Position numbers and translations under genes: made by a program
Shown here: one piece after another, positions 39,652 through 49,515 of the stretch
How positions within the stretch are numbered: position 1 is the first letter of the stretch
Layout of the letters: each line of letters starts with the position of its first letter
Notes under the pieces: model-generated
Databases searched by the model: none
The model's input: only the letters and a program-made list of their open reading frames with translations
What the model was told of the DNA's origin: nothing
NCBI RefSeq assembly: GCF_000385335.1
Contig: NZ_ARWA01000001.1
Span: 2,930,001-2,994,000, forward strand
From: Methyloferula stellata AR4
GTDB taxonomy: Bacteria > Pseudomonadota > Alphaproteobacteria > Rhizobiales > Beijerinckiaceae
Length of the DNA: 64,000 bases
Direction of reading: 5' to 3'

Positions 39652-40691
39652 TCGACGCGAAGCGCGAGAGACTTGAACGGCCTCTCGCGCTGACCAGCGG
39701 CGATCCATCCGGCATAGGTCCGGAAATCGCGTTACGCGCCTGGCTGGCAACCCACGCTGACGCGGCCTCGCCAGGCTTCTTCATCGTCGCCGATCCAGCG
39801 CATCTGTCGGATCTCGCCCGCGACTTGGGTTGGAACATTCCGGTCGTAGAAACCGATCCGGCTGGAGCCCCGGCTTTATTTGGGCGGGCACTCCCCGTCG
39901 TGCCTTCGCAGCAACGCGTCATGGGCAAACCGGGCCGGCCGGATCCAGGCGATGCCGCGGCAACGATCGCGTCGATCGAGCGATGCGTGGAATATGTGCG
40001 CGCCGGCCTGGCGCCGGCTCTCGTCACCAATCCGATCTCAAAGGAAGTCCTTCACCGCGCCGGATTTGCGCATCCGGGCCATACGGAATTCCTGGCCGAG
40101 CTGGCCCTGCGCCTTTTCGGCGAGACCCGGCGCCCAGTCATGATGTTATGGTCGCAGGATCTCGCCGTCGTGCCGGCCACCATTCATGTTCCATTGAAGG
40201 ATGTTCCGGGTCTTCTGACCTCAGCGCTGCTGGTCGAGACCGGCCGCATCGTTGCGCATGATCTCGAGCACCGCTTCGGACTCAAATCGCCGCGGCTTGC
40301 CTTCGCCGGCCTCAATCCGCATGCCGGCGAAGGCGGTGACATGGGGCGTGAGGACATAGACATCATCAAGCCGGCCTTGGCCGAGCTGGCACGAGACGGC
40401 ATTATCGTCAGCGGCCCGCATCCGGCTGACACATTGTTTCATGCCGAGGCGCGCAAACGCTATGATGCGGTGATCGCCATGTATCACGATCAGGCCCTGA
40501 TCCCGATCAAGACGCTGGCTTTCGACCAGGCCGTGAATGTCACCTTGGGCCTCCCCTTCATTCGCACCTCGCCGGATCATGGGACGGCCTTCGACATCGC
40601 CGGCAAAGGTCTTGCCGATCCGACAAGTCTTCTCGCCGCCTTGCGGCTCGCGCAACGCCTTGCCTTCGCCGAATGTCCGGTCATCAGCTAG
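39648..40691 (+). CDS. pdxA: 4-Hydroxythreonine-4-phosphate dehydrogenase PdxA
   Basis: 347-residue zinc- and NAD-dependent enzyme of the DXP-dependent pyridoxal 5-phosphate pathway. The start region [20 protein letters not shown], the [20 protein letters not shown] segment with a metal ligand His, [18 protein letters not shown] and the end [17 protein letters not shown] are all diagnostic. ATG at 39648 overlaps the SurA-like stop (ATGA) and its own end overlaps rsmA by 19 bases, giving a tightly packed operon. The surA-pdxA-rsmA order is conserved in proteobacteria. Confidence 0.98.
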   Translation: MIDAKRERLERPLALTSGDPSGIGPEIALRAWLATHADAASPGFFIVADPAHLSDLARDLGWNIPVVETDPAGAPALFGRALPVVPSQQRVMGKPGRPDPGDAAATIASIERCVEYVRAGLAPALVTNPISKEVLHRAGFAHPGHTEFLAELALRLFGETRRPVMMLWSQDLAVVPATIHVPLKDVPGLLTSALLVETGRIVAHDLEHRFGLKSPRLAFAGLNPHAGEGGDMGREDIDIIKPALAELARDGIIVSGPHPADTLFHAEARKRYDAVIAMYHDQALIPIKTLAFDQAVNVTLGLPFIRTSPDHGTAFDIAGKGLADPTSLLAALRLAQRLAFAECPVIS

Positions 40692-41536
40692 ACGACCTGC
40701 CGCCGCTGCGCGAAGTCGTCGCCGCGCATGGGCTTGCCGCCAAAAAAGCGCTCGGTCAGAATTTTCTGTTCGATCTCAATTTGACCGCGCGCATCGCCCG
40801 TGCGGCCGAGCCTGAGAGCGCTGGCGTCATCGTCGAAGTAGGTCCAGGGCCGGGCGGCCTGACCCGCGCTCTACTTGCGCTGGGTGCCCCGCGCGTGATC
40901 GCTATCGAACGCGACGACAGATGTCTCGCGGCCTTGGCCGAGATCGGGGCGCACTATCCGGGCCGCCTCGAAATCATTGCGGCCGATGCACTCGAAACCG
41001 ATCTTGCAAACCTCGCCGGAGCTACCCGCCCGGCGCGGATCTGCGCCAATCTTCCCTATAATATCGCGACCGTGCTTCTGACGCGCTGGATCGAGAGCGA
41101 GCCCTGGCCGCCATGGTTCGACCGCCTGGTGCTCATGTTCCAAAAAGAGGTCGCGTTGCGCATCGTCGCGACGCCGGCGCAACGCGCCGATTACGGCCGG
41201 CTCGCCGTGCTCGCCAATTGGCGCTGTGAAACACGTATTCTCTTCGACGTTCCGCCAGAGGCCTTTACGCCTCAGCCGAAAGTCACCTCTGCCGTCGTCG
41301 AGCTCCGGCCAAGGGCGATGCCCCTGCCCTGCGATCCGAAGCTACTGTCGGAGGTCACGCAAGCCGCCTTCGGGCAGCGCCGCAAAATGCTACGGCAAAG
41401 TCTGAAAGGGCTCGGCGTCGATCCCCCGGCCTTGCTCGCCGCGGCTGCTCTCGAACCGACAAAGCGGGCGGAGGAGATCGATGTCGCGGGATTTGTCGCG
41501 CTTGCGAGAGGCTTAAAAGAGCTTCGGAGGAATTAG
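40673..41536 (+). CDS. rsmA: 16S rRNA dimethyladenosine transferase RsmA (KsgA)
   Basis: 287-residue SAM-dependent enzyme dimethylating two adenosines in helix 45 of 16S rRNA, a late small-subunit assembly checkpoint. Motif [16 protein letters not shown], catalytic motif [13 protein letters not shown] and [12 protein letters not shown] near the start are all present, along with [14 protein letters not shown]. Its ATG at 40673 lies inside the end of pdxA, in another frame, so translation is coupled. Normal length; no odd features. Confidence 0.98.
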   Translation: MSGHQLDDLPPLREVVAAHGLAAKKALGQNFLFDLNLTARIARAAEPESAGVIVEVGPGPGGLTRALLALGAPRVIAIERDDRCLAALAEIGAHYPGRLEIIAADALETDLANLAGATRPARICANLPYNIATVLLTRWIESEPWPPWFDRLVLMFQKEVALRIVATPAQRADYGRLAVLANWRCETRILFDVPPEAFTPQPKVTSAVVELRPRAMPLPCDPKLLSEVTQAAFGQRRKMLRQSLKGLGVDPPALLAAAALEPTKRAEEIDVAGFVALARGLKELRRN

Positions 41537-41562
41537 ACGCAATGCTTCGATCATTTTAGGAT

Positions 41563-41691
41563 ATGTTTGGTATGATGAAAGAAAAAACGATCGAGCCACA
41601 ATCCTTGTTGGCCCTTCTCAGCGAGTTCGCGCCGCTTGATGAGGATTTTCCGCCAATCCCGGATGATCCAGCAGATCCTATCGATTTTTGA
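41563..41691 (+). CDS. Possible 42-residue acidic orphan protein
   Basis: A short ATG frame (MFGMMKEKTIEPQSLLALLS, then an acidic Pro/Asp-rich end) just 26 bases after rsmA, preceded by TTTTAGGAT, a possible weak Shine-Dalgarno. The LLALL-PLDEDFPPI-DP pattern reminds me of the C-terminal tails of some small antitoxins, but no toxin gene is adjacent and the DNA-binding half is missing. It may be a remnant or a real small protein. Low confidence. Confidence 0.35.
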   Translation: MFGMMKEKTIEPQSLLALLSEFAPLDEDFPPIPDDPADPIDF

Positions 41692-41723
41692 CGGCTTTTA
41701 TAGTCCAAAGCCGCAACGCCCGC

Positions 41724-42440
41724 TCACTCTTCCTTCAAAAGCTTTTCGACGAATGAGGCGATCTGTTCCTTGAGACGCGGCGCCCGGCTGCGCTCGGCCG
41801 CGAGGATCGATAGAAGATCGTCGAAGGTGCGCTGCAGATCGTCGTTGATCAGCACATAATCATATTGGGTCCAACGCGTGATTTCATTGCGTGCATTGTC
41901 GAGGCGCTTCGCGATCGTCTCCGCCGAATCCTCGGCGCGCCGTTCGAGCCGCGCCTGCAACTCCTTCATGGAGGGCGGCAGGATGAAAATCGTCACGACA
42001 TCATTGCTGGCCTTCTGGCGAACCTGCTGCGTGCCTTGATAGTCGATATCGAAAAGCACGTCGCGGCCCTGCACCAAAACCCGCTCGACCGGTTCGCGCG
42101 GCGTGCCATAATAATTGCCATGGACCTCCGCCCATTCGAGCAATTCACCCGCATCGCGCATGGCTTCGAACTGTTTTTTCGAGATGAAATTATAGTGGAT
42201 CCCATCGACTTCGCTCGATCGCCGCGGCCGTGTGGTGACCGAGATCGACAAGGTAAGATCGAGGTCCTTCGTCTGAAGCAGCATGCGCGTCAGCGTCGTC
42301 TTGCCGGCACCTGACGGCGACGACAGAATCAACATGAGACCGCGCCGTCCAGGCGCTTTCAAATTATGGACGGACGTCGTCTCTTGCACGGCGGTGCTCC
42401 CTTCGCCTTGAGGCGACTGCGCAAGATTTTGTTTCGCCAT
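41724..42440 (-). CDS. gmk: Guanylate kinase
   Basis: 238-residue enzyme phosphorylating GMP to GDP. P-loop SPSGAGKTT at 41-49; GMP-binding sequence TTRPRRSSEVDGIHYNFISK and EWAEVHGNYYGTPREPVERV are canonical. The protein is about 30 residues longer than usual at the N-terminus (a Gln/Ser/Thr-rich stretch before LKAPGRRGLM); an internal start at Met36 would remove it, but the ATG at 42440 follows a GCTCC-complement purine tract GGAGC and is kept. Convergent with the rsmA operon, the typical rhizobial position. Confidence 0.96.
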   Translation of the reverse strand: MAKQNLAQSPQGEGSTAVQETTSVHNLKAPGRRGLMLILSSPSGAGKTTLTRMLLQTKDLDLTLSISVTTRPRRSSEVDGIHYNFISKKQFEAMRDAGELLEWAEVHGNYYGTPREPVERVLVQGRDVLFDIDYQGTQQVRQKASNDVVTIFILPPSMKELQARLERRAEDSAETIAKRLDNARNEITRWTQYDYVLINDDLQRTFDDLLSILAAERSRAPRLKEQIASFVEKLLKEE

Positions 42441-42528
42441 CGCGGAGCTCCGTGCCGATCAGCATTATAGATTCGGCTTACAAAACTCTATTCGAAGCAG
42501 CGCGAAACCAAAACATCCCTCAAAACGC

Positions 42529-42562
42529 ATGAAGCGTTTCCGTGGCTGCGGAAACGCTTCAT
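42529..42562 (-). terminator. Hairpin terminator between an unknown gene and gmk
   Basis: Perfect 14-base-pair stem ATGAAGCGTTTCCG/CGGAAACGCTTCAT around a six-base loop, 27 bases downstream of the gene ending at 42589. On the minus strand it is followed by a T-enriched run (GCGTTTTGAGGGATGTTTTG), so partial Rho-independent termination is plausible. Confidence 0.65.
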
Positions 42563-42588
42563 AGAACTCTCGTGGGCGTGACGCCAGA

Positions 42589-43323
42589 TTAGATGCGCCG
42601 CGACACGGATTTCAGAAGACCCTGATAGTCTTCGCTGAGTTCCATGTCGACAGCCGGCATAGCAGCCAGCAGAAGCCCTGCGATGAAGGACTGATCGTCC
42701 CGCTTGTCTTCGAGATATTCCCTGATCGGCGGGATATTCGTATCCGGCTCGTGCAAAGCGGTCTTCTGCTGGGCCAAAATGGCTTTCCATTCGTTACGAT
42801 GCCATTGAGCGAGCGGAACCGTCAGCTCGACGACAAAATTCGACGTGCGGGCCTTTTCGAGGAAGCGGATGCCGGCGTTCCAAGTATCCTTCGGCTCGAA
42901 AGGTTTATCCTCGATGAGCGCGCGGCCGATCATGCCGATATGATCGTCAAGCGTCTCGGGCTTTTCGCAATCCTGGCGGAAATGCCAAAGCGCGAAGGAG
43001 CCAGGATAGTTCTCGCCATATTTCTCTTGGAGGCCCTTTTCGACAACCGCGATCGCGGCCGCGTCATGCGCCATCGAGGCGGTGATGCAAAATGCGAAAA
43101 CGGAATCATTGGCGATCGTCTGCACGCCGCTCAGATTGAGATCCGATTTCGACAGCGGCGGCACGGAACCGTCTTCGGTCGCTTTGACGCGACCGGCGCG
43201 CTGACCCATGATGTAATTGGTGATTTCGAGCCAGCCACCGAGGCTCTCATTGAAAAGGTGGGGGTCCACCTGAACGATGGCCTGATTCATCGGCGCTTTT
43301 CGTGAAGCTACGTCGTTACCCAT
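42589..43323 (-). CDS. Cytosolic protein of unknown function next to gmk
   Basis: 244 residues from the ATG at 43323 (another ATG at 43290). No signal peptide or transmembrane segment. The sequence is soluble alpha/beta with several Trp residues (GSFALWHFRQDCEKPETLDD, DTWNAGIRFLEKARTSNFVV) and an acidic C-terminus (VDMELSEDYQGLLKSV). I do not recognise the family. It lies between gmk and the ribosomal cluster, is preceded by the rplQ terminator-like hairpin and followed by its own terminator, so it is probably a single-gene unit. Confidence 0.75.
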   Translation of the reverse strand: MGNDVASRKAPMNQAIVQVDPHLFNESLGGWLEITNYIMGQRAGRVKATEDGSVPPLSKSDLNLSGVQTIANDSVFAFCITASMAHDAAAIAVVEKGLQEKYGENYPGSFALWHFRQDCEKPETLDDHIGMIGRALIEDKPFEPKDTWNAGIRFLEKARTSNFVVELTVPLAQWHRNEWKAILAQQKTALHEPDTNIPPIREYLEDKRDDQSFIAGLLLAAMPAVDMELSEDYQGLLKSVSRRI

Positions 43324-43438
43324 TGTCTTTCCCCGGCGCCTTGGAGCGCTGCCGCAGCACAGCCTGCGGAGCACTTGGCTTCAATCTCATTGACTTGCCC
43401 CCGCCCGCCGACCGCTTCAATAGGGTCATGCGAGGAGA

Positions 43439-43468
43439 TTGGACATATTGCGCTGCCAATATGTCCAA
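43439..43468 (-). terminator. Hairpin after rplQ, end of the ribosomal super-cluster
   Basis: Perfect 12-base-pair stem TTGGACATATTG/CAATATGTCCAA with a six-base loop, 62 bases after the rplQ stop. No U-tract follows on the minus strand, so it may be a processing or partial termination site. Confidence 0.5.
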
Positions 43469-43530
43469 GCCGCGTCATCGCGCCAAGAAGAGAGGCAAAG
43501 ATTACGCCACCTTGAAAGGCGAGCTCAATC

Positions 43531-43959
43531 TCAGCCGGCAGCAGCCTCTTCGGCCGCAGCATTTCCTTGCGGCGGTCCGGAATCCTTGCCGCGCGCCGTG
43601 ACGTCTCGATCGACGAATTCGATCACCGCCATGGCCGCATTATCGCCATAGCGAAAACCGGCCTTCAGCACGCGGGTATAGCCGCCATGGCGTTCCGCGT
43701 AGCGCGGCGCCAGGACTGCGAAGAGCTTGTCGACGAGTTTGACGTCCTTGATCTCGGCAATGGCCTGGCGGCGGGCGTGGAGATCGCCGCGCTTGCCGAG
43801 CGTCACGAGCTTTTCGACGACCGGCCGGAGATCCTTGGCCTTGGGCAGAGTCGTAATGATCTGCTCGTGCTTGATCAGCGCCTGGGACATATTGGCGAAC
43901 ATCGCCTTGCGATGCTCAGCCGTGCGATTGAAGCGCCGTTTGGCGCGACCGTGATACAT
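43531..43959 (-). CDS. rplQ: 50S ribosomal protein L17
   Basis: 142 residues. The start [20 protein letters not shown] is an alphaproteobacterial variant of the usual MRHRxxGRKLNRTSSHRxAM, then [20 protein letters not shown] and VEFVDRD follow. The C-terminus (about 120-142) is an Ala/Gly/Glu-rich tail beyond the usual core. Last gene of the alpha operon, 87 bases after rpoA with a hairpin in the gap. Confidence 0.97.
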   Translation of the reverse strand: MYHGRAKRRFNRTAEHRKAMFANMSQALIKHEQIITTLPKAKDLRPVVEKLVTLGKRGDLHARRQAIAEIKDVKLVDKLFAVLAPRYAERHGGYTRVLKAGFRYGDNAAMAVIEFVDRDVTARGKDSGPPQGNAAAEEAAAG

Positions 43960-44018
43960 GGCTCTCTCCTTTGGAGTTCTTCGAACGGCCGCCGTGCCAA
44001 GGTACGGCCGCGCTTACG

Positions 44019-44042
44019 ATCCTTCCCCCTTCGGGGAAGGAT
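44019..44042 (-). promoter_or_regulatory. Perfect hairpin between rpoA and rplQ
   Basis: Stem ATCCTTCCCC/GGGGAAGGAT, 10 base pairs with a CTTC loop, five bases after the rpoA stop. It is inside the operon, so RNA processing or stability control of rpoA relative to rplQ is more likely than complete termination. Confidence 0.5.
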
Positions 44043-44046
44043 GATC

Positions 44047-45063
44047 TCAATAATGCTCTTCGAAGCGTTTGGCGAGCTCGTCGATATTTTCCGGCGGCCA
44101 GCCGACCACCTCCATCCCGAGATGGAGCCCCATCTGAGCCAGGACCTCTTTGATCTCGTTCAAGGATTTCCGCCCGAAATTCGGCGTCCGGAGCATTTCG
44201 GCTTCCGACTTCTGAATGAGATCGCCGATATAGACGATATTGTCGTTCTTCAAACAATTGGCCGAGCGCACGGAAAGCTCCAGCTCGTCGACCTTCTTCA
44301 GCAGGGCCGGATTGAAGGCGAGTTCCGGGATCGACGGCGCCGTTTCCTCGCGGCGCGGCTCTTCGAAATTGACGAAGACATTCAGCTGATCCTGGAGGAT
44401 GCGGGCCGAGAAAGCGATGGCATCTTCCGGCGTGAGCGCGCCATTGGTCTCGACCTGCATGGTCAGCTTGTCATAGTCGAGGTTCTGACCTTCACGTGTA
44501 TTTTCAACACGATATGAGACTTTCCTCACAGGCGAGTAGAGGCTGTCAATCGGGATCAGGCCAATGGGAGCATCCTCGCCGCGGTTGCGGTCGGCCGCGA
44601 CATAGCCTTTGCCGGTGTTGACGGTGAATTCCATCCGGATCTCGGCGCCCTCGTCGAGCGTGCAGATGACGAGATTGGGATTGAGAACCTGGACATCGCC
44701 CACGGTCGCGATATCGCCGGCCAGAACCTTGCCGGGTCCCTGCTTCTTCAGGACCATGCGCTTCGGGCCCTCGCCCTGCATCTTGATGGCAATGTCCTTG
44801 ATGTTGAGGACGATGTCGGTCACGTCCTCACGCACGCCAGGGATTGACGAGAATTCGTGCAAAACGCCGTCAATATGGACGGAGGTGATCGCCGCGCCTT
44901 GAAGAGACGAGAGGAGAATACGGCGCAAGGCATTGCCGAGCGTCAGGCCGAAGCCGCGCTCAAGCGGCTGCGCGGTAATCGTCGCAAAACGCTTCGGGTC
45001 ATCGCCGCCGGCGACTTCAAGCTTGTTCGGTTTGATCAGTTCCTGCCAATTCTTCTGAATCAC
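44047..45063 (-). CDS. rpoA: RNA polymerase alpha subunit
   Basis: 338 residues, the core assembly and promoter-contact subunit. N-terminal dimerisation domain ([20 protein letters not shown] near 32-51), linker, and C-terminal domain with the UP-element/activator surface ([20 protein letters not shown], then [19 protein letters not shown]). Length is standard for alphaproteobacteria. Lies between rpsK and rplQ in the conserved alpha operon, separated from rpsK by 270 bases full of palindromic repeats. Confidence 0.99.
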   Translation of the reverse strand: MIQKNWQELIKPNKLEVAGGDDPKRFATITAQPLERGFGLTLGNALRRILLSSLQGAAITSVHIDGVLHEFSSIPGVREDVTDIVLNIKDIAIKMQGEGPKRMVLKKQGPGKVLAGDIATVGDVQVLNPNLVICTLDEGAEIRMEFTVNTGKGYVAADRNRGEDAPIGLIPIDSLYSPVRKVSYRVENTREGQNLDYDKLTMQVETNGALTPEDAIAFSARILQDQLNVFVNFEEPRREETAPSIPELAFNPALLKKVDELELSVRSANCLKNDNIVYIGDLIQKSEAEMLRTPNFGRKSLNEIKEVLAQMGLHLGMEVVGWPPENIDELAKRFEEHY

Positions 45064-45176
45064 GGAGGCACCTTTCAGTGATGCGTTCGAACCGGCGAGA
45101 CGCCGATTCTCTTGGTCGAAATACGAAACTTAATCTTTAAACGGCCTGCTGCCGATGGCAGTCCGTTGTTTTTACA

Positions 45177-45332
45177 CATGATCCAATAGGGAAAGTCTGC
45201 AACTTTCCCGGATTATGCTTTATTTGCTCTGGCACATGATCTCGTCTGAAAAGTCTGCAACTTTTCAGGATCATGTTTTTTGTTTTGACGCATGATCTCG
45301 TCTGAAAAGTCTGCAACTTTTCAGGATCATGC
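45177..45332. repeat. Three tandem copies of the AAAGTCTGCAACTTT palindrome between rpsK and rpoA
   Basis: Copies at 45177-45218 (inner stem GGGAAAGT/ACTTTCCC), 45235-45275 and 45290-45332 (inner stem CTGAAAAGT/ACTTTTCAG in both). Outer arms are CATGATC/GATCATG in the last two. The first copy has compensating changes in both arms of its stem, which points to selection for RNA or DNA pairing. The third copy ends one base before the rpsK stop codon. Confidence 0.9.
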
Positions 45333-45333
45333 G

Positions 45334-45723
45334 TTACACGCGCCGACGCTTGCGCGGGCGGCAGCCGTTGTGCGGGATCGGCGTCACGTCGCGGATCGAG
45401 GTGACCGTGAAGCCCACTGCCTGCAAGGCGCGCAAGGCCGATTCCCGGCCGGATCCTGGCCCTGAGACTTCGACTTCCAAAGTCCGCATGCCGTGCTCGG
45501 CTGCCTTACGGGCACAATCCTCAGCCGCCATCTGCGCGGCATAAGGCGTCGACTTGCGCGACCCCTTGAACCCCATGGTCCCCGCCGAAGACCAGGAAAT
45601 CGTATTGCCCTGGGCATCGGTGATGGTGATCATCGTATTGTTGAACGTCGAATTCACATGGGCCACGCCGGAAACGATATTTTTACGCTCGCGACGACGG
45701 ACCTTTGTACCCTCTTTAGCCAT
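45334..45723 (-). CDS. rpsK: 30S ribosomal protein S11
   Basis: 129 residues. [20 protein letters not shown], the [20 protein letters not shown] segment that lines the platform near the mRNA exit, and the end [16 protein letters not shown] are invariant S11 features. Separated from rpsM by 233 bases holding three hairpin elements, a longer gap than in most alpha operons. Confidence 0.99.
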   Translation of the reverse strand: MAKEGTKVRRRERKNIVSGVAHVNSTFNNTMITITDAQGNTISWSSAGTMGFKGSRKSTPYAAQMAAEDCARKAAEHGMRTLEVEVSGPGSGRESALRALQAVGFTVTSIRDVTPIPHNGCRPRKRRRV

Positions 45724-45786
45724 TGATCATGATCCTTCAGGCGCACCCGTAATTCCAGGTGCTCGGGAAATGCGCCAAAGCGCAGA

Positions 45787-45947
45787 GGCCGGATCAATCC
45801 CGGCCATCCACGCTTCGCCGCGGGAACCCCCGGATCCACTCCGGGGTTGAGGGGCCTTGAGCGCGATCAGTTCCAACCGAACCACGATCGCCCCTAAGCC
45901 TTTTCAATCGCATCAGATTGACCCGAAAACCGCTTCGCAGTTTTCGG
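45787..45947. repeat. Three hairpin elements between rpsM and rpsK
   Basis: GGCCGG-N7-CCGGCC (45787-45805), CCCCGGA-N5-TCCGGGG (45828-45846) and CCGAAAAC-N9-GTTTTCGG (45923-45947). The first resembles an arm of the ispDF-side repeat; the last, with its flank CGCATCAGATTGACCCGAAA, resembles another dispersed rhizobial palindrome. They occupy most of the gap. Confidence 0.7.
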
Positions 45948-45956
45948 TCTGAAGCT

Positions 45957-46325
45957 TTACTTCTTCTTGCCGGCGATCGGCTTTGCCTTGCCCTTGCGGG
46001 TGCGCGCATTGGTATGCGTGCGCTGACCGCGGACCGGCAATTGACGCCTATGGCGCAGGCCGCGATAGCAGCCGAGATCCATGAGACGCTTGATGTTGAT
46101 CGCGACTTCGCGGCGCAGATCGCCCTCGACGATATAGTCGCGGTCGATTGTTTCGCGAATCTGCAGGACTTCAGCGTCGGTCAGTTCAGCGACGCGGCGT
46201 TCTGCAGGTATATGAACCTTTTCACAGATTTCCTCGGCCTTCTTCGGGCCGATTCCGTGGATATATTGAAGCGCGATAATCACGCGCTTGTTCGTCGGTA
46301 TATTGACGCCAGCGATACGAGCCAA
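45957..46325 (-). CDS. rpsM: 30S ribosomal protein S13, probable TTG start
   Basis: 122 residues from TTG at 46325, encoding the canonical start (M)[18 protein letters not shown] lies seven bases upstream of this TTG. An in-frame ATG at 46355 would instead add [10 protein letters not shown], which is not found on S13 and has only a distant purine run, so TTG is preferred. The rest is standard: [20 protein letters not shown] and the C-terminal [19 protein letters not shown] tail that contacts tRNAs. First gene of the alpha operon proper, 216 bases after adk. Confidence 0.97.
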   Translation of the reverse strand: MARIAGVNIPTNKRVIIALQYIHGIGPKKAEEICEKVHIPAERRVAELTDAEVLQIRETIDRDYIVEGDLRREVAINIKRLMDLGCYRGLRHRRQLPVRGQRTHTNARTRKGKAKPIAGKKK

Positions 46326-46541
46326 AAGGCTTCTCCATTTTTGTCGTTCCGGCATGCGAAACGGAAATTTCCCCGCGTCCGGTGGAGACCGGCCCTCGCG
46401 GGGCGAGACGCGGCAAAGCTTAAAGCCCGCCGATGCTCGGTTGAGAGGTTAGAACTGCCGCTTCTAGAGGGCGGCACCTCGTGCGTCAACCCTATATAGG
46501 CCTTGTCAAGAAAAATTCACGTGGCCGGCGCAGTGCCTGAT

Positions 46542-47123
46542 TTAATGTTCAAGAATGTGATCGATCGCCTGCGTCACGCTCTCGATCGGCGCCATGCCGT
46601 CGACCGACTTCAAAGCCCCTTTTCCTGCATAATAATGCGAGACCGGCGCCGTCTGGACCTTATAGGCCTCCAGGCGCGTCTTGAAGGCGTCTGGATTGTC
46701 GTCGGCCCTGACCGTCCCGCCAGCCTTGAGCGTCTCGTCCACACGGGTCTTGATTCGGTCGAGCAGTGCCTGCTCGTCAACCTTGAGCTCGATCACGGCA
46801 TCGAGGTTCATGTTCTTCGAACCCAGCATTTTTTGCAAAGCTTCAGCTTGTGCGACGGTGCGCGGAAATCCGTCGAGAATGAAGCCGTTCTTCGCGTCCG
46901 GCTCTTCGATTCGGTCGGCGACGATGCCGATGACGATATCGTCCGACACGAGCCCGCCCGAATCCATCACGGCTTTCGCTTGGAGACCGACCGGCGTTTG
47001 CGCGGCAACGGCAGCCCGCAGCATGTCCCCGGTCGAAAGCTGCGGGATATTATATTTCTGCTTGAGACGGGCGGATTGTGTGCCTTTACCAGCGCCCGGC
47101 GGTCCAAGCAGAATTAGCCTCAT
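46542..47123 (-). CDS. adk: Adenylate kinase
   Basis: 193-residue enzyme interconverting ATP, ADP and AMP. P-loop GPPGAGKGT at 7-15; NMP-binding [26 protein letters not shown]; and a short LID ([20 protein letters not shown]) with no zinc cysteines, the short form. The ATG overlaps the secY stop codon by four bases (ATGA, 47120-47123), so its translation is coupled to the translocase gene, as in most bacteria. Confidence 0.98.
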   Translation of the reverse strand: MRLILLGPPGAGKGTQSARLKQKYNIPQLSTGDMLRAAVAAQTPVGLQAKAVMDSGGLVSDDIVIGIVADRIEEPDAKNGFILDGFPRTVAQAEALQKMLGSKNMNLDAVIELKVDEQALLDRIKTRVDETLKAGGTVRADDNPDAFKTRLEAYKVQTAPVSHYYAGKGALKSVDGMAPIESVTQAIDHILEH

Positions 47124-48454
47124 CTTCGTTTCCCCCGCAATTTGGCTTTCTTGATCAAGCCTTCGTACTGGTGTGCCTGAAGGTGCCCATGGATCTGTGC
47201 CACGGTATCCATCGTAACGCTGACGACGATCAGAAGCGAGGTACCGCCGAAGTAAAATGGCAAAGCCGCGTAAGAAATCAGAATCTCCGGCAGGAGGCAG
47301 ATAACGGCCAGATAGGCGGCACCCAGTACCGTGACGCGCATCAGGATCTTGTCGATATATTGTGCGGTGCGCTCGCCCGGCCTGATGCCTAAAATAAACC
47401 CGCCATGCTTTTTCAGATTATCAGCGGTCTCGGTCGGATTGAAGACGATCGCGGTGTAGAAAAACGCGAAAAACACGATCAGCCCGACATAGGCCAGCAT
47501 ATAGAGCGGCCTTCCATGGCCGAGATAGGTGGCAACCGTTGCAAGAAAGCCGGTGCCGCCCTGCGCCTGCGAAAAATTCGCGATCGTCGTCGGCAAAAGC
47601 AGAAGCGATGAGGCAAAGATCGGCGGGATGACGCCGGCCGTATTGAGCTTCAAAGGCAGAAACGAGGTTTGCCCCTCATAGACGCGATTGCCTTGCTGGC
47701 GTTTCGGATAGGTGATGACCAGCCGTCTTTGTGCACGCTCCATGAAGACGATGAACGCGATGACCGAGATCGACATGACTATGACGGCGATGATGAGGCC
47801 TGTCGAGATCGCGCCCTGGCGGCCGAGTTCGAGAGTGTTGGCTATGGCCGACGGAAAGGCCGCGACGATGCCCGCGAAAATGATCAGCGACGAACCATTG
47901 CCGATGCCGCGCGAGGTGATCTGCTCGCCAAGCCACATCAAAAACATCGTGCCGCCCATCAAGGTCAGAACGGTTGAGATGCGAAAGAGAAAACCCGGCT
48001 CGGTCACGACGCCGGCCTGCCCCTCAAGCCCGACCGCGATGCCATAGGCCTGGAACGCCGCCAGAAAAACGGTGAGGTAGCGCGTATATTGATTGATGAC
48101 CTTGCGTCCGGACTCGCCTTCTTTCTTCAAGGCTTCGAGCGTCGGAAACACCGAGGTCAGAAGCTGGATGATGATCGAGGCCGAAATATAAGGCATGATG
48201 TTCAGGGCGAAGATTGCCATGCGCTGCACGGCGCCGCCCGCGAACATGTTGAAAAGTTCAAGCACGCCCTGCTTGTTGCCGGTAAAAGCCGCCTCGAAGG
48301 CGGCCGGATCGATGCCTGGCAAGGGGATATAAGTGCCTAGCCGATAGACGACCAGCGCGCCTAGCGTGAACCAGATGCGCTTTTTGAGTTCCTCGGCCTT
48401 GGAAAAGGCGCCCCAGTTGACGTTTGCTGCAAGCTGCTCTGCCGCCGATGCCAT
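47120..48454 (-). CDS. secY: Preprotein translocase subunit SecY
   Basis: 444 residues from the ATG at 48454 ([20 protein letters not shown]); the frame extends to 48532 but that part is not SecY-like. Ten transmembrane helices form the protein-conducting channel. Landmarks: [17 protein letters not shown] at the first helix/plug, [20 protein letters not shown] and the cytosolic loops [20 protein letters not shown] and [20 protein letters not shown] that contact SecA and ribosomes. Its gap to rplO is an unusual 356 bases. Confidence 0.98.
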   Translation of the reverse strand: MASAAEQLAANVNWGAFSKAEELKKRIWFTLGALVVYRLGTYIPLPGIDPAAFEAAFTGNKQGVLELFNMFAGGAVQRMAIFALNIMPYISASIIIQLLTSVFPTLEALKKEGESGRKVINQYTRYLTVFLAAFQAYGIAVGLEGQAGVVTEPGFLFRISTVLTLMGGTMFLMWLGEQITSRGIGNGSSLIIFAGIVAAFPSAIANTLELGRQGAISTGLIIAVIVMSISVIAFIVFMERAQRRLVITYPKRQQGNRVYEGQTSFLPLKLNTAGVIPPIFASSLLLLPTTIANFSQAQGGTGFLATVATYLGHGRPLYMLAYVGLIVFFAFFYTAIVFNPTETADNLKKHGGFILGIRPGERTAQYIDKILMRVTVLGAAYLAVICLLPEILISYAALPFYFGGTSLLIVVSVTMDTVAQIHGHLQAHQYEGLIKKAKLRGKRR

Positions 48455-48810
48455 CGAATGCTCCGTCCGACACGGGGATCGTGTCGTGATTGCGCTCATA
48501 TAACCCGAATCTGGACGATTACAGGGTTTCAATCTGACAAATCATCGCCGAAAGCGATTTGCTCAAAGGCGATGCAGCCTGGAAGGCCACCTTAAAGCAA
48601 GATCGCCGGAGATTAAATCGCAGGGAGGGCGTTGCAAAACCCGCAAGGTTTGCGACGAGACGATGAAAACCGGCCAGGTGAAGCCGCGCGTTCGCCCATC
48701 GAGCGCGTAAAGTGAAACGCTTTCAAGGCCGTGCAGACGCGCTGCTCCAGGCTCTCGCCGTCAGCCGATGAAGCGGCAAAACGGCGAGAACGATAGTGAG
48801 GATCGACCGA
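48455..48810. other. Long gap between rplO and secY
   Basis: 356 bases with no gene I can support; the only frame (48723-48944) overlaps the end of rplO and has no homologue-like features. In most genomes rplO and secY are nearly contiguous, so this may contain a separate secY promoter or leader. A short inverted pair GCAAAACCCGCAAGGTTTGC (48633-48652) is the clearest structure. Confidence 0.55.
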
Positions 48811-49299
48811 TCAGGACAGAGCTTCGGCCGGAGCCTTCGGCGCCACCAAAAGCGTGATCGAACCGCCAGCCTTCTCGATGGCCGCCACGGCGCTTTTCGA
48901 GGCCGCGGCGACTTCGAAGCTGAGCTTCGCCGACAATTCGCCAACGCCCAGAATTTTCACACCGTCGCGCGGTTTCGCGCAGACGCCAGAAGCAACCAGC
49001 ACGTCGATCGTGACCGGCGTCGCCAGATCGAGTTTGCCGGCGTCGACCGCGGCCTGGATGCGACCGATATTGACTTCGTTATAATCCGTCGAAAACAGAT
49101 TGTTGAAGCCGCGCTTCGGCAGGCGCCGATGCAATGGCATCTGGCCGCCTTCGAACCCTTTGATCGCGACGCCTTCGCGGGCCTTCTGACCCTTGACGCC
49201 GCGGCCCGCTGTCTTGCCCTTGCCGGAGCCGATACCGCGACCGACTCGCATCCGCGATTTGGACGAGCCGGGATTGTCTGAAATTTCGTTGAGTTTCAT
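48811..49299 (-). CDS. rplO: 50S ribosomal protein L15
   Basis: 162 residues from the ATG at 49299 ([20 protein letters not shown]); nine more codons upstream are open but not family-like. The Gly-rich N-terminal extension that threads into 23S rRNA ([20 protein letters not shown]) and the C-terminal beta domain are complete. Ten bases after rpmD. Confidence 0.98.
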   Translation of the reverse strand: MKLNEISDNPGSSKSRMRVGRGIGSGKGKTAGRGVKGQKAREGVAIKGFEGGQMPLHRRLPKRGFNNLFSTDYNEVNIGRIQAAVDAGKLDLATPVTIDVLVASGVCAKPRDGVKILGVGELSAKLSFEVAAASKSAVAAIEKAGGSITLLVAPKAPAEALS

Positions 49300-49309
49300 C
49301 GCCCTGCCC

Positions 49310-49504
49310 TCACTCGCCTTCGACAATGCGGACGAGATGCGCGACTTTCGCGATCATGCCACGCACCGCCGGCGTATCCTCGATAGACGAGCGCCGCCGC
49401 ATTTTGTTGAGACCGAGGCCGATCAGCGTCGCGCGCTGCGCAGCCGGACGCCCAATCGGGCTGCCGGTCTGTTCCAAGGTGATTTTGGCTTTTGCGTCTG
49501 CCAT
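49310..49504 (-). CDS. rpmD: 50S ribosomal protein L30
   Basis: 64 residues: [40 protein letters not shown] and [16 protein letters not shown]. The bacterial-type short L30, absent from some lineages but usual here. 11 bases after rpsE. Confidence 0.97.
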   Translation of the reverse strand: MADAKAKITLEQTGSPIGRPAAQRATLIGLGLNKMRRRSSIEDTPAVRGMIAKVAHLVRIVEGE

Positions 49505-49515
49505 GTCGCCAATCC

